In this document: positions 19,944-29,574 of the stretch, piece after piece
How the letters are laid out: every line of letters starts with the position of its first letter
How positions within the stretch are numbered: the stretch's first letter is position 1
DNA from: Lautropia mirabilis
GTDB lineage: Bacteria > Pseudomonadota > Gammaproteobacteria > Burkholderiales > Burkholderiaceae_E
Assembly: GCF_900637555.1 (NCBI RefSeq)
Contig: NZ_LR134378.1
Coordinates: forward strand, 2,986,001 to 3,050,000
DNA: 64,000 nucleotides
Direction of reading: 5' to 3'
The notes under the pieces: generated by a model
Told to the model about the DNA's origin: nothing
The model's database searches: none
What the model saw: the letters and a program-made list of their open reading frames with translations, nothing else
Position numbers and translations under genes: made by a program

Positions 19944-20531
19944 ATGATCGGTCGCATCCACGGCACCCTGGTCCTTGCCAATCCCCCTGAAATCCTTGTC
20001 GATGCTCATGGGGTCGGCTATGAAATCTCCGTGCCGATGAGCACGCTCTATGAACTGCCCCCACCCGGCCAGACCGTCACGCTCTGGACCCATCTGGTGG
20101 TGCGCGAGGACGCCCAGCTGCTCTACGGCTTTCTGACCGAGAGCGAGCGCACGGCCTTCCGGGCGATGATCCGCGTCTCGGGCATCGGGCCGCGCATGGC
20201 TCTGGCCGTGCTGTCGGGACTCAGCGTGGACGATCTGTCACGTGCCGTGGCCGAGCAGGAAACGGGCCGCCTCACCCGGGTGCCCGGCGTCGGCAAGAAG
20301 ACAGCCGAGCGCCTGCTGCTGGAACTGAAAGGCAAGCTGGCCCTGGCCTCCAGCGGCATCCAGATCAATGATCAGGCGCTCTTTTCCAGTGGCGACGACA
20401 TCCTGCGTGCCCTGCTGGCGCTGGGCTATTCCGAGAAGGAATCCAATGCCGCCATTGCGAAGCTGCCCGAGGGCGTCAACGTCAACGACGGCATCCGCCA
20501 GGCACTGAAGCTGCTGGTGCGTGCCGGCTGA
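19944..20531 (+). CDS. ruvA: Holliday junction DNA helicase RuvA
   Basis: RuvA binds four-way junctions as a tetramer and loads the RuvB motor. The 195-residue protein has the N-terminal OB-fold start ([10 protein letters not shown], then DAHGVGYEI), helix-hairpin-helix motifs in the central domain ([16 protein letters not shown]-like and [16 protein letters not shown]), and a C-terminal UBA-like domain ([16 protein letters not shown]) that contacts RuvB. It ends 10 bases before the chosen ruvB start. Confidence 0.96.
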   Translation: MIGRIHGTLVLANPPEILVDAHGVGYEISVPMSTLYELPPPGQTVTLWTHLVVREDAQLLYGFLTESERTAFRAMIRVSGIGPRMALAVLSGLSVDDLSRAVAEQETGRLTRVPGVGKKTAERLLLELKGKLALASSGIQINDQALFSSGDDILRALLALGYSEKESNAAIAKLPEGVNVNDGIRQALKLLVRAG

Positions 20532-20541
20532 GGAACACGCC

Positions 20542-21582
<1,041 letters not shown>

Positions 21583-21742
21583 CACCTCCCGTCGCCAGCC
21601 CATGGAGCCCGGGCTACAGTGAGGCCGCCGGCGGCAAGCCGCCCGACAGCCCGGACGGCCTGCTTTCCGGCCATCCGCGCACCGGTGGCACCGAAACCAC
21701 AGAACCACACTGGCAAGCCCGGCACGCCCTTGGCCTGCCAGT

Positions 21743-21748
21743 TAGAAT
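21743..21748 (+). promoter_or_regulatory. Possible -10 element for the ybgC-tol-pal operon
   Basis: TAGAAT ends 7 bases before the GTG start of ybgC, so the predicted transcript would begin at or next to the start codon. No -35 is evident at the standard distance. Confidence 0.4.
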
Positions 21749-21754
21749 CGTGTC

Positions 21755-22204
21755 GTGATACAGCTCCATACGATCGATGTCCGTGTCTACTACGAAGATA
21801 CGGACGCGGGTGGCATCGTCTACTACGCAAACTACCTGAAGTTCTTCGAGCGCTCGCGCAGCGACTGGCTGCGCGCGCTTGGTGTCGACCACCAGCGCCT
21901 GGCCACCTTGGGCACCGCGTTGGTCGTGCGCAACTGCAGCATCGAGTACCACCGCCCTGCCCGACTCGACGACCTGCTGGCCGTCGACACCGGTCTGAAC
22001 GATCCCAGACTGGACATCCGCCGTGCCTCCATCCGGCTGCTGCACCGCGCCCGCAACCAGGCCGACGGCGCCCTGCTTGCCGAAGGTGCAGTCAAGGTTG
22101 CCTGCATCGAGCCGGCTACCGGCCGCCCGGTACCCCTGCCCGACGACGTGTTCGAGCGGCTTCGGCAGTGCGTGCCGCCCGCATCGGACGCCGACGCCCC
22201 CTGA
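21755..22204 (+). CDS. ybgC: Tol-Pal associated acyl-CoA thioesterase YbgC
   Basis: YbgC is a hotdog-fold thioesterase usually encoded at the head of tol-pal operons. The 149-residue protein carries the signature [24 protein letters not shown] at residues 12-35, with probable catalytic Asp17. The start is a GTG with no visible ribosome binding site, and a TAGAAT hexamer sits immediately upstream, so the message could be leaderless. The rest of the Tol-Pal system follows after a gap of 105 bases. Confidence 0.93.
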   Translation: MIQLHTIDVRVYYEDTDAGGIVYYANYLKFFERSRSDWLRALGVDHQRLATLGTALVVRNCSIEYHRPARLDDLLAVDTGLNDPRLDIRRASIRLLHRARNQADGALLAEGAVKVACIEPATGRPVPLPDDVFERLRQCVPPASDADAP

Positions 22205-22309
22205 TCCCCGTTTTCCGGCCTGGCCGATCCATGTCGGCCATTCCCGCAGCTCAGCCGTTCCTAGCCTGCAAAAGACTGAGCTTCCCACAGGACCAACCCG
22301 ATTCCCGCG

Positions 22310-23002
22310 ATGAACGCCCACGACCTCTCGATCCTGTCCATGATCTCCGATGCCAGCCTGCTGGCACAGGCCGTCATGGCCCTGCTGCTGGTGATCTCCC
22401 TGGTGTCCTGGACCATCATCTTCCGCAAGCTGTTCGCCATCAAGGCGGCCCAGCGCGCCACCAACCGCTTCGAGGAAAAATTCTGGCAGGGCGCCGAACT
22501 CAATGCGCTCTACCAGGAGGTCTCGCACGCCAGCAAGGACCCTGGCCCCATGGCCCGCATCTTCGAAGCCGGCATGAAGGAATTCCGCCGCGCCCGCCAG
22601 AACGGCATCACGGGCAACGGTGGCCCGGAGAGCAGCAACATCGTGCTGGCCCCCGCCTCGCGGGCCATGCGTGCCGCCTTCCAGCGTGAAATGGACGCCC
22701 TCGAATCCTCGCTGGCCTTTCTGGCCTCGGCCGGCTCGGTCAGCCCCTACATCGGCCTGTTCGGCACCGTCTGGGGCATCATGAACGCCTTCCGCGGCCT
22801 GGCCGACGTGCAGCAGGCCACCCTGGCCTCCGTGGCCCCCGGCATCGCCGAGGCCCTGGTCGCCACCGCCATCGGCCTCTTTGCCGCCATCCCTGCCGTC
22901 GTCGCCTACAACCGCTACGCCTACGAGATCGAGCGTCTGGCCAACCGCTTCGAGACCTTCATCGACGAGTTCTCGAACATCCTCGACCGACACGCCCGCT
23001 GA
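22310..23002 (+). CDS. tolQ: Tol-Pal system proton-channel subunit TolQ
   Basis: TolQ forms the inner membrane stator with TolR and uses the proton gradient to energise TolA during cell constriction. The 230-residue protein has three membrane segments: about residues 15-40, the [20 protein letters not shown] region near 143-165, and [20 protein letters not shown] near 185-205. The second and third line the proton path, as in ExbB and MotA. tolR starts 4 bases after the stop. Confidence 0.96.
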   Translation: MNAHDLSILSMISDASLLAQAVMALLLVISLVSWTIIFRKLFAIKAAQRATNRFEEKFWQGAELNALYQEVSHASKDPGPMARIFEAGMKEFRRARQNGITGNGGPESSNIVLAPASRAMRAAFQREMDALESSLAFLASAGSVSPYIGLFGTVWGIMNAFRGLADVQQATLASVAPGIAEALVATAIGLFAAIPAVVAYNRYAYEIERLANRFETFIDEFSNILDRHAR

Positions 23003-23006
23003 CATC

Positions 23007-23480
23007 ATGCCCGCCTCCGCCCCCCGCCGTCGTGGCCGCGGCAAGCGCCTGGTCAGCGACATCAACGTGGTCCCCTACATCGACGTGATGCTGGTGCTGC
23101 TGGTGATCTTCATGGTCACCGCCCCCTTTGTGCCCGCCAGCACCATCGACCTGCCCGCCGTCGACGCCACCCCGCGCCAGCCCGAGCCCTATATCGAGGT
23201 GCAGGTGACCGCCGACGGCAAGCTCACGCTGCAGACACGCAACCAGCCCAAGCCACAGGAAATCCAGGTCACCCGTGAACGACTGCCCGATGAGCTGAAA
23301 CAGCTGCTCACCGCCCTCGCGGCCGACGGCAAGGGGCCGCAGCCCGTCGTCATCAGCGGCGACAAGCAGGTACGCTACGAGACCATCCTCGACGTCATGG
23401 GCGACATCAAGCAGCAGGGCGTCGCCCGCGTCGGCCTCATGGTCAAGCCCCGGCCCACCGCCCCGGCTCGTTCCTCCTGA
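23007..23480 (+). CDS. tolR: Tol-Pal system protein TolR
   Basis: TolR is the ExbD-like partner of TolQ. The 157-residue protein begins with a basic cytoplasmic stretch ([11 protein letters not shown]). A single membrane helix follows with the essential Asp in [19 protein letters not shown], then a periplasmic domain. The ATG at 23007 is the sensible start; a longer reading from 22881 overlaps tolQ and looks non-coding. Confidence 0.95.
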   Translation: MPASAPRRRGRGKRLVSDINVVPYIDVMLVLLVIFMVTAPFVPASTIDLPAVDATPRQPEPYIEVQVTADGKLTLQTRNQPKPQEIQVTRERLPDELKQLLTALAADGKGPQPVVISGDKQVRYETILDVMGDIKQQGVARVGLMVKPRPTAPARSS

Positions 23481-23501
23481 CCTCCGCCCCCGTTTGCGCG
23501 C

Positions 23502-24641
23502 ATGGCCAACCCGCACGCCGATCCCTCCGCCCAAGGCAGCAGCGCCAGCCGTCTGCTGTCCTTCCTGCTTGCCCTGCTGATGCACGTGGGGCTGGGCACG
23601 CTGCTGTTCGTCGGCATCGACTGGCAGAAGCCCCAGCCCGAAGTCGTGCAGGCCGAGCTGTGGATCCCCATGGAGGACCTGCCGGCCCCCGAAGAGGCAC
23701 CCGAGGCACCCGCGCCCGAACCTGAGCCGCAGCCGGCCCCCGAGCCGCCGCCACCGCCGCCCAAGCCTGCCCCGGCGCCGGAACCCGAGCCCGTGAAGGC
23801 CGAGCAGCCGGACCCGGCCATTGCCATCGCCAAGGCGAAGGAAGAAGCCGAGCGCAAGGCCGAGGAAGAACGTCGCCGCGAAGAAGAGAAGCGCCGCCTG
23901 GCCGAGGAAGAGAAGAAACGCCAGGAAGCCGAGGCGCGCGAGCGTGAGCGTGCCCGCCAGGCCGAGCTGGAGCGTCAGCGCGCCGAAGAGAAGCGCCAAC
24001 GCGAGGAAGCCCAGCGCAAGGAACAGGAACGCAAGGCCGAGGAAGCACGCAAGGAAGCCGAGCGCAAGGCTGCCGAAGAGAAGAAGCGCCAGGAAGAAGA
24101 GAAGAAGCGCGAAGAGCAGAAGAAGCAGGAAGAGGCGCGTCAGCGCAAGCTGGCTCAGGAAAAGGCCGAGAAGGAAAAAGCCGAGAAAGAAAAGGCTGAG
24201 AAAGAGAAAGCTGAAAAGGCTGAGAAGGCGGCTGCCCAGAAAGCTGCCGCCGAGAAGGCCGCCGCCCAGCGCCAGGCCGCCGAGGCTCGCCGCAAGGCTG
24301 CCGTCAGCGCCCTGCTCAGCCAGGCCGGTGATGCCGACAGCACCGCCATCCACGGCAGTACCAGCGGTGCCCGCGATGCCGGCTATGCGGCCCGTGTCAG
24401 CTCGGCCATCCGCAACAACACCACCTTCTTCCAGCAGATCAGCGGCAATCCGAAGGCAGTCTTCGACGTGCGGCTTGATCGTGACGGCCGGATCCAGGAC
24501 GTGCGCCTGAAGCAGTCCAGCGGCAATGCTGCCTGGGACAGTGCCGCCGAGCGCGCCATCCGGCGCACCGACCCCTTCCCCTGCCCCCGTTCCGGCAGCT
24601 GCGAGAGCACGCTGGAAATCCATCATGGCCCACAGGATTGA
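23502..24641 (+). CDS. tolA: Cell envelope protein TolA
   Basis: TolA links the inner membrane TolQR motor to TolB and Pal. The 379-residue protein has an N-terminal membrane anchor (about residues 13-35) and a Pro/Glu-rich stretch (about 55-105). A very long Ala/Glu/Lys/Arg coiled coil follows (about 105-270), then the C-terminal domain III (YAARVSSAIRNNTTFFQQISGNPKAVFDVRLDRDG). The coiled coil includes in-frame 15-base tandem repeats at 24168-24212, a site prone to length variation. tolB starts just past the stop. Confidence 0.94.
   Translation: MANPHADPSAQGSSASRLLSFLLALLMHVGLGTLLFVGIDWQKPQPEVVQAELWIPMEDLPAPEEAPEAPAPEPEPQPAPEPPPPPPKPAPAPEPEPVKAEQPDPAIAIAKAKEEAERKAEEERRREEEKRRLAEEEKKRQEAEARERERARQAELERQRAEEKRQREEAQRKEQERKAEEARKEAERKAAEEKKRQEEEKKREEQKKQEEARQRKLAQEKAEKEKAEKEKAEKEKAEKAEKAAAQKAAAEKAAAQRQAAEARRKAAVSALLSQAGDADSTAIHGSTSGARDAGYAARVSSAIRNNTTFFQQISGNPKAVFDVRLDRDGRIQDVRLKQSSGNAAWDSAAERAIRRTDPFPCPRSGSCESTLEIHHGPQD
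24168..24230 (+). repeat. 15-base tandem repeats in the tolA coiled coil
   Basis: Three 15-base units (24168-24182, 24183-24197 and 24198-24212) each encode Glu-Lys-Glu-Lys-Ala, followed by shorter Glu-Lys-Ala units to about 24230. Unit number could change by slippage without breaking the frame. Confidence 0.8.
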
Positions 24642-24655
24642 GTCATAATCAGATC

Positions 24656-25933
24656 ATGAAAAGACGCGCGTTCCACCTTGGCATCCTTGCCTCCGCCCTC
24701 TTCATGGCGGGTTCCCTGTCGGCCCAGTCGATGCGCATCGACGTGAGCGGCGTTGGTGCACGCCAGGTTCCGCTGGCCCTGGCCCCCTTCAACGGCGCCG
24801 GCCAGGCTCCCCAGCAGCTTGACGTCGTCATCCAGGAAGACCTGCAGCGCAGCGGCATGTTCCGGCTGGTCAACCTCACCGAGACCCTCAGCGAAAACTC
24901 GCCGCTGGACATGTCGGCCCTGCGCGGTCAGGGCGCCGACTCGGTACTGGTGGGCTCGGTGCAGCCCGTGGCCAACGCCCGACTGGAATTCCGCTACAAG
25001 CTGGCCGACACCGTGCGCCAGTCCGTCATCACCGAAGCCACCATGACGGCCGGTGAGTCCGACGTGCGCCTGGCCGGTCATCGCATCGCGGACATCGTCT
25101 ACGAGAAGCTCACCGGCATCAAGGGCATCTTCTCCACCCGCATCGCCTTCGTCACCAAGCAGGGCAACCGCTATCGGCTCAACGTGGCCGACTGGGACGG
25201 CCAGAACGTGCAGACCGCACTCAATGCCGGCGAACCCATCATCTCGCCTGCCTGGTCGCCTGACGGCAAGCGGCTGGCCTACGTCTCCTTCGAGACGAAG
25301 AAGCCCGTCGTCTACGTCCACGACCTGGCCAGCGGCCAGCGCAAGGCCGTTGCCAAGTTCAAGGGCAGCAACAGTGCTCCGGCCTGGTCGCATGACGGCC
25401 GCAGCCTGGCTGTCACCCTCACCCGTGACGGCGGCTCCCAGATCTACCAGGTCAGCGCCGATGGCGGCGAAAGCGCCCGGCGTCTCACCCAGTCCAGCAG
25501 CATCGACACCGAACCCGTCTACTCACCTGACGGCAAGTTCCTCTACTTCACGTCCGACCGTGGCGGTGCACCGCAGATCTACCGCATGCCCAGCAACGGC
25601 GGCGCTGCCTCCCGGGTCACCTTCGGCTCGTCCTACAACGTGTCGCCGCGCATCAGTCCCGACGGCCAGCAGATGGCCTATGTCACCCAGCGCAACGGAC
25701 GCTTTCTCATCGCCCTGAAGGATCTTCAGTCCGGCGACGAGACGCTCCTCACTGACACCGGCGAAGAGGAGTCCCCCAGCTTCGCGCCCAATGGCCAGTG
25801 GGTCATGTACACCACCCGCGCCGGCGGTCGCGAATACCTGATGGCCGTCTCCACCGATGGCCGGGTCAAGCAGCGCCTGTCCAGCAGCACCAGCAGCGTG
25901 CGCGAGCCCGCCTGGGGACCGTACACCTGGTAA
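24656..25933 (+). CDS. tolB: Tol-Pal system periplasmic beta-propeller TolB
   Basis: TolB is the periplasmic partner of Pal and TolA. The 425-residue protein has a signal peptide (MKRRAFHLGILASALFMAG, cleaved near LSAQS), an N-terminal domain (LQRSGMFRLVNLTE) and a C-terminal beta-propeller. The propeller repeats carry motifs such as SPAWSPDGKRLAYVSFE, SAPAWSHDGRSL and EPVYSPDGKFLYFTSDRGG. I chose the ATG at 24656; a TTG at 24638 overlapping the tolA stop would add six residues ahead of the signal peptide. Confidence 0.95.
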   Translation: MKRRAFHLGILASALFMAGSLSAQSMRIDVSGVGARQVPLALAPFNGAGQAPQQLDVVIQEDLQRSGMFRLVNLTETLSENSPLDMSALRGQGADSVLVGSVQPVANARLEFRYKLADTVRQSVITEATMTAGESDVRLAGHRIADIVYEKLTGIKGIFSTRIAFVTKQGNRYRLNVADWDGQNVQTALNAGEPIISPAWSPDGKRLAYVSFETKKPVVYVHDLASGQRKAVAKFKGSNSAPAWSHDGRSLAVTLTRDGGSQIYQVSADGGESARRLTQSSSIDTEPVYSPDGKFLYFTSDRGGAPQIYRMPSNGGAASRVTFGSSYNVSPRISPDGQQMAYVTQRNGRFLIALKDLQSGDETLLTDTGEEESPSFAPNGQWVMYTTRAGGREYLMAVSTDGRVKQRLSSSTSSVREPAWGPYTW

Positions 25934-26080
25934 CGCCCGGCCGCCCGAGCACGCCCATGCCCGGTACGGCCGGCCTGCCTTTGGGCGCTCCGGCCGCCAG
26001 AACCGCTATAGTGTCGTCAAGTGACCACCAAGAATTCACGACATCCAGAGCATCACGATTCAAGCAATAGGAGCCTTCCG

Positions 26081-26650
26081 ATGTTTTCCACCCTGTCCAA
26101 ACGTCGTCTGCTCAGTCTCGGGCTGGGCCTTGCCATCCTGAGCGGCTGTACCTCGGTCGACCTCGGTGAGTCCGACGAGCACGCCGTCAGTGCCACCGAC
26201 GAAGCCACTCAGGGCCAGGAAGGTCAAGGCCAGGACGGCAACCTCGACAGCGGCCACGACATCACCCCCGTCCAGCCGCAGGACGAGGCCACCGACCCCC
26301 TGCAGGATCCCAACAGCCCGCTGGCCAAGCGCGAGGTCTTCTTCGAGTTCGACAGCTTCGCCATCCTGCCCGAATACCAGCCCATCATCGAAGCCCACGC
26401 CAACTACCTGTCCGCCCATCGTGACAAGCACATCGTGCTGGAAGGCAACACCGACGAGTTCGGCAGCCGCGAGTACAACCTGGCCCTGGGTCAGAAGCGT
26501 GCCGACGCCGTGCGCCGCGCCCTCAGCACACTGGGCGTCGACGAGAACCAGATGGAATCCATCAGCTACGGCGAGGAGAAACCCCGCGCCTCCGGCACCG
26601 ACGAGTCGTCCCGTTCGCAGAACCGCCGGGTCGACATCAACTACCGCTGA
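26081..26650 (+). CDS. pal: Peptidoglycan-associated lipoprotein Pal
   Basis: Pal is the outer membrane lipoprotein that anchors the Tol system to peptidoglycan. The 189-residue protein starts with a lipoprotein signal peptide ending in the lipobox LSGC (Cys at about residue 23). A Glu/Asp/Gln-rich linker follows, then an OmpA-like domain (VFFEFDSFAI, LEGNTDEFGSREYNLALGQKRADAV, NRRVDINY). AGGAG precedes the ATG at 26081; the longer reading from 26021 is not credible. TATAGT at 26007-26012 could be an internal -10. Confidence 0.96.
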   Translation: MFSTLSKRRLLSLGLGLAILSGCTSVDLGESDEHAVSATDEATQGQEGQGQDGNLDSGHDITPVQPQDEATDPLQDPNSPLAKREVFFEFDSFAILPEYQPIIEAHANYLSAHRDKHIVLEGNTDEFGSREYNLALGQKRADAVRRALSTLGVDENQMESISYGEEKPRASGTDESSRSQNRRVDINYR

Positions 26651-26674
26651 TCCATCCTGCCCGGATGACCTGAC

Positions 26675-27496
26675 ATGATCCTGCGTCTTCGCCCTGTCTT
26701 CCTCAAAGCCCCGCTGCTGGCCGCCCTGCTGGGCGCCGGCCTGCAGCTGGCCAGCCCTCCGGCCCAGGCCGCCCTGTTCGGTGACGACGAGGCCCGCCAG
26801 GCGGTGCTCAACCTGCGCACCAAGGTCGACACCCTGCAGCGTGACCTCTCCCGCCAGCTCAACGACCTTGCCAGCCGGCAGACCGACATCGAGCAGCGCC
26901 TGGGACGGCTGGAAGTCAGCCAGAAGGCCAGCCTCTCGCGCCAGAACGACATCGACAGCCTGCGCCAGGAAGTGGCCCAGCTGCGCGGCCAGCTCGAAGA
27001 CACCCTGAACCAGCTGCAGCAGGCCCAGAAGAGCCAGCAGGACATGTCCGCCGACATGGATTCGCGCCTGAAGCGCTTCGAGCCCACACAGGTCACCATC
27101 GACGGCCGCCAGTTCAGCGTCGAGCAGGCCGAGAAGAACGAGTTCGAAGCCGCACTCGCCCTCTTCCGCAAGAGCAACTTCAAGGCCGCCGACCAGGCCT
27201 TCGCCAAGTTTGCCAAGACCTACCCGGAAAGCCCCTACCTGCCTACTGCGCTGTACTGGCAGGGCGGGGCCCAGTACGCCCAGGGCAATTACAACGGCGC
27301 GGTCAACACCCTGCAGTCGCTCATCCAGCGCTTCCCCGACAGCGCCCGCAAGGCCGACGCCCTGCTGCTGATCGGCAATGCCCAGGTCGACGCTGGCAAC
27401 GACAAGGCGGCCCGCCAGACCTTCATCCGCATCGGCAAGGAGCACCCCAACACCCCGGCGGCCAACGCCGCGCGTGAGCGTCTGAAAGCCATGTAA
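26675..27496 (+). CDS. cpoB: Cell division coordinator CpoB
   Basis: CpoB (YbgF) is the periplasmic factor that couples Tol-Pal to peptidoglycan synthesis at the septum. The 273-residue protein has a signal peptide (cleaved near PPAQA), an N-terminal coiled coil for trimerisation (about residues 45-130, rich in Gln, Leu and Asp) and three tetratricopeptide repeats (EFEAALALFRKSNFKAADQAF, ALYWQGGAQYAQGNYNGAV, ALLLIGNAQVDAGNDKAARQ). It ends the ybgC-tolQRAB-pal-cpoB operon. Confidence 0.94.
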   Translation: MILRLRPVFLKAPLLAALLGAGLQLASPPAQAALFGDDEARQAVLNLRTKVDTLQRDLSRQLNDLASRQTDIEQRLGRLEVSQKASLSRQNDIDSLRQEVAQLRGQLEDTLNQLQQAQKSQQDMSADMDSRLKRFEPTQVTIDGRQFSVEQAEKNEFEAALALFRKSNFKAADQAFAKFAKTYPESPYLPTALYWQGGAQYAQGNYNGAVNTLQSLIQRFPDSARKADALLLIGNAQVDAGNDKAARQTFIRIGKEHPNTPAANAARERLKAM

Positions 27497-27594
27497 GCTC
27501 GTCAGCAAGTGGAGGCGCCCCCGTGATGCAGGCCCCATGCAGTGCAATCCGCCCCATGCAGCAAGGCCCCATCAAAAAAATTTCGCCCACCCAC

Positions 27595-27623
27595 TTGCAA
27601 AGCTGAAAAAGCGCTGATATCAT
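27595..27623 (+). promoter_or_regulatory. Sigma-70 type promoter for tRNA-Lys
   Basis: TTGCAA (27595-27600) and TATCAT (27618-27623) are separated by exactly 17 bases, and transcription would start near 27630, about 55 bases before the tRNA. The -35 overlaps the right arm of an 8-base inverted repeat (GCAAGTGG at 27505-27512 with CCACTTGC at 27591-27598) spanning most of the gap after cpoB. Confidence 0.7.
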
Positions 27624-27685
27624 GCTGTTTCTTCAGTGATGCAGCGCACCGCAACACTGAATGACCTGACAGACAGGTTAAATCT

Positions 27686-27761
27686 GGGTCGTTAGCTCAG
27701 TTGGTAGAGCAGCGGACTTTTAATCCGTTGGTCGTAGGTTCGAGCCCTACACGACCCACCA
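27686..27761 (+). tRNA. tRNA-Lys (anticodon TTT)
   Basis: The 76-base gene folds as a complete cloverleaf. The acceptor stem pairs 27686-27692 with 27751-27757, the D-arm is GCTC/GAGC, and the anticodon loop CTTTTAA has TTT at 27719-27721. The T-arm is GTAGG-TTCGAGC-CCTAC, and CCA is encoded at the 3' end. It has its own promoter and an intrinsic terminator. Confidence 0.98.
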
Positions 27762-27768
27762 GTTTCTC

Positions 27769-27796
27769 AAAAGCCCGGCCTTGTGCCGGGCTTTTT
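27769..27796 (+). terminator. Intrinsic terminator after tRNA-Lys
   Basis: An 8-base GC-rich stem (AGCCCGGC, 27772-27779, with GCCGGGCT, 27785-27792) closes a 5-base loop. It has four A residues before it and five T residues at its end, so it may work in both directions. Confidence 0.9.
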
Positions 27797-27837
27797 CATT
27801 TCCGCTCAGATCATTTTTCATCAGCCGCACGGCTTCC

Positions 27838-28406
27838 ATGCTGTGCGGCGTCCTCGTTGCCCTGTGCTGCTCCGTATTCGTCATGCCATCGGCCTTTGCC
27901 AAAGATCTGATCGTCTACCTGAGCCGCAGCCACAACACCGAGGCCGTGGCACGCATGATCCAGACGGAAACTGGCGGAGAACTGGTGGCCCTGGAACTGC
28001 AGAAGCCCTACCCCGAAAATTGTCGGGCCACCGTAGCGCAGGTGCAGATGGAGGATGAAAGCGGCTATCGCCTCCTCTCAGAACCCGCCTCGACAACCTG
28101 CAGCAGTTCAACCGGGTATTCATTGGTTTTCCCACCTGGGGCATGCAGCTGCCGCCACCGATCCGCAGCTTTCTGGCCAGCCATGATCTGAAGGGCAAGA
28201 CCGTGGCACCCTTCAAAACCCATGCCGGCTACGGCGTGGGCAGCGGCTTCGAAGAGATCAACCGCCTGTGTAAGGGCTGTCGTGTGACTCCGGGTCTGTC
28301 CCTTCAGGGCGGGCGCGAGCGCGATGGCATCCTGTTCGTCATGGAAGGCACAAAAGCCGAGGAAAGCCGCGCACAGGTCCGGCAATGGCTGTCCAGACTG
28401 AAGTGA
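27838..28406 (+). pseudogene. Flavodoxin-like protein, frameshifted
   Basis: A flavodoxin-type FMN protein with a signal peptide (MLCGVLVALCCSVFVMPSAFA) is split by a frameshift. The first frame (27838 to about 28070) holds the FMN phosphate loop IVYLSRSHNTEAVARMI and the family stretch ending QMEDESGY. The second frame resumes at about 28072 with PPLRTRLDNLQQFNRVFIGFPTWGMQLPPP and runs to 28406 (THAGYGVGSGF, then CKGC). The shift fits a one-base loss near 28065-28072. The parts together make a normal-length protein. This is either a recent pseudogene or a sequencing error. Confidence 0.75.
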
Positions 28407-28462
28407 CATCAATGGATACGGGCCGAAGCTCATGCTATCTTGCCCCGTATATCCGGCGAGCG

Positions 28463-28481
28463 TCCACAGGCAACCTGTGGA
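28463..28481 (+). other. Hairpin in the leader of the CMD-cupin pair
   Basis: TCCACAGG and CCTGTGGA form a perfect 8-base stem with a 3-base loop, 82 bases ahead of the CMD start. There is no T-run, so it does not look like an intrinsic terminator. Its role is unknown. Confidence 0.4.
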
Positions 28482-28562
28482 GACCCGTTGCAACCCAAAA
28501 GCGAAGCGGGCACCCAGAAACATCTGCAAGCCCAGCTCCCCAATCCCATGGAGGAAAGCCTC

Positions 28563-28898
28563 ATGCCCCAGAAACAAACGGCTGGCCGCGACCGGCTGGG
28601 TGACTTCGCCCCCAAGTTCGCCGAACTGAACGATGATGTCCTGTTCGGACAGGTCTGGTCGCGCGAGCAGGAGCTGGCGCCCCGCACGCGCAGTCTCATC
28701 ACCATTTCCGCACTGATTTCGGGCGGCAATTTCGAACAGATCCCCGCCCACCTGCGCATCGGCAGGCAAAATGGCATCACCCAGGCAGAAATTGCCGAGG
28801 TCATTACCCATCTGGCCTTCTACGTGGGCTGGCCCAAAGCCTGGTCGGCCTTCAATCTGGCCAAACAGATCTATACGGACAAGGAGGAACAGCCATGA
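28563..28898 (+). CDS. Carboxymuconolactone decarboxylase family protein
   Basis: This 111-residue protein is an all-helical CMD-family member (LNDDVLFGQVWSREQELAPRTRSLITISALISGGNF, then HLRIGRQNGITQAEIAEVITHLAFYVGWPKAWSAF). It lacks the CxxC of AhpD peroxidase partners, so a redox role like AhpD's is unlikely. The ATG at 28563 is preceded by GGAGG; longer readings are not supported. It overlaps the cupin gene start (ATGA). The arrangement flavodoxin-CMD-cupin with a LysR regulator recurs in many bacteria, often with oxidoreductases, but the substrate is unknown. Confidence 0.88.
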   Translation: MPQKQTAGRDRLGDFAPKFAELNDDVLFGQVWSREQELAPRTRSLITISALISGGNFEQIPAHLRIGRQNGITQAEIAEVITHLAFYVGWPKAWSAFNLAKQIYTDKEEQP

Positions 28899-29305
28899 AC
28901 AGCGAGCAACAGGTCAAACACGGCATATTCCCGTTTGGCGAGAAGAACGACAAATACGCCCGCTCCTTCGTGGGACAAAGCTACCTGAGCATGCTGGCTG
29001 CCAACCCGGACATTCCGGTCGCCGTGGCCAATGTCAGCTTCGAGCCGGGCTGTCGCAACAACTGGCATGTGCATACCGATGGTTACCAGATCCTGATCGC
29101 CGTTGCCGGCGAAGGGTGGTATCAGGAAGAAGGCCAGCCAGCCCGGGCGATGAAACCAGGCGATGTGGTCATCACACCCAAAGGCGTGAAGAACTGGCAC
29201 GGCGCCACGAAGGACAGCTGGTTCAGCCACGTGGCCATCACGGCCGGGGCCACCGAGTTCTTCGAAGCGGTGCCCATGGCCGACTATGATGCACTGCCGG
29301 GCTGA
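28895..29305 (+). CDS. Cupin-domain protein
   Basis: This 136-residue single-domain cupin has the first motif GCRNNWHVHTDGYQILIAVAGEG and the second motif PGDVVITPKGVKNWHGA, with the two His of WHVH and the later His as probable metal ligands. It is translationally coupled to the CMD gene. Such pairs are often linked to stress or quinone-type metabolism, but nothing here fixes the reaction. Its 3' end overlaps the stop codon of the membrane-protein fragment on the other strand. Confidence 0.85.
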   Translation: MNSEQQVKHGIFPFGEKNDKYARSFVGQSYLSMLAANPDIPVAVANVSFEPGCRNNWHVHTDGYQILIAVAGEGWYQEEGQPARAMKPGDVVITPKGVKNWHGATKDSWFSHVAITAGATEFFEAVPMADYDALPG

Positions 29306-29490
29306 GCGGCAACGTATCGGCGCTCAAAACGGACAATGCTCGCGGCCATCGCCACCGTCATGATGGCCGTAACCAGAAGCACCAGCCGGCCATTGCCGGC
29401 ATCATCCACAGCCCATACCACCAGCGCACCAGGCAGGAACACAGCCACCTGCTCCAGCAGAAAGCGTCCCGGACAACGAAACTCCTACGA
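29284..29490 (-). pseudogene. C-terminal fragment of a membrane protein
   Basis: On the minus strand about 65 codons run open to a TAG at 29286-29284 and encode two hydrophobic segments (VAVFLPGALVVWAV and LVLLVTAIMTVAMAAS) followed by a short charged tail. An in-frame TAG at about 29490 and the lack of a start codon show that the 5' part is missing. I cannot name the family. The adjoining bases up to 29574 hold no gene; a plus-strand stretch near 29534 encodes LLIRHFSPDD, which resembles a GNAT acetyltransferase N-terminus, but it is too short to call. Confidence 0.45.
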
Positions 29491-29574
29491 TGGCAAGCGC
29501 TGCTCCTGAAAGGATTCATGGACCGTCGGCCAGTTGCTGATCCGCCACTTCAGCCCAGATGACTGCTTTCTGAA

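Noticed and set aside
22959-24626. Minus-strand reading of 555 codons with Leu/Phe-rich segments resembling a membrane protein
   Set aside because: The apparent hydrophobic runs are the antisense of the Glu/Lys coiled coil of tolA.
27769-28406. Programmed frameshift in the flavodoxin gene
   Set aside because: The shift point near 28065-28072 lacks a slippery heptamer or a clear downstream structure; mutation or sequencing error is simpler.
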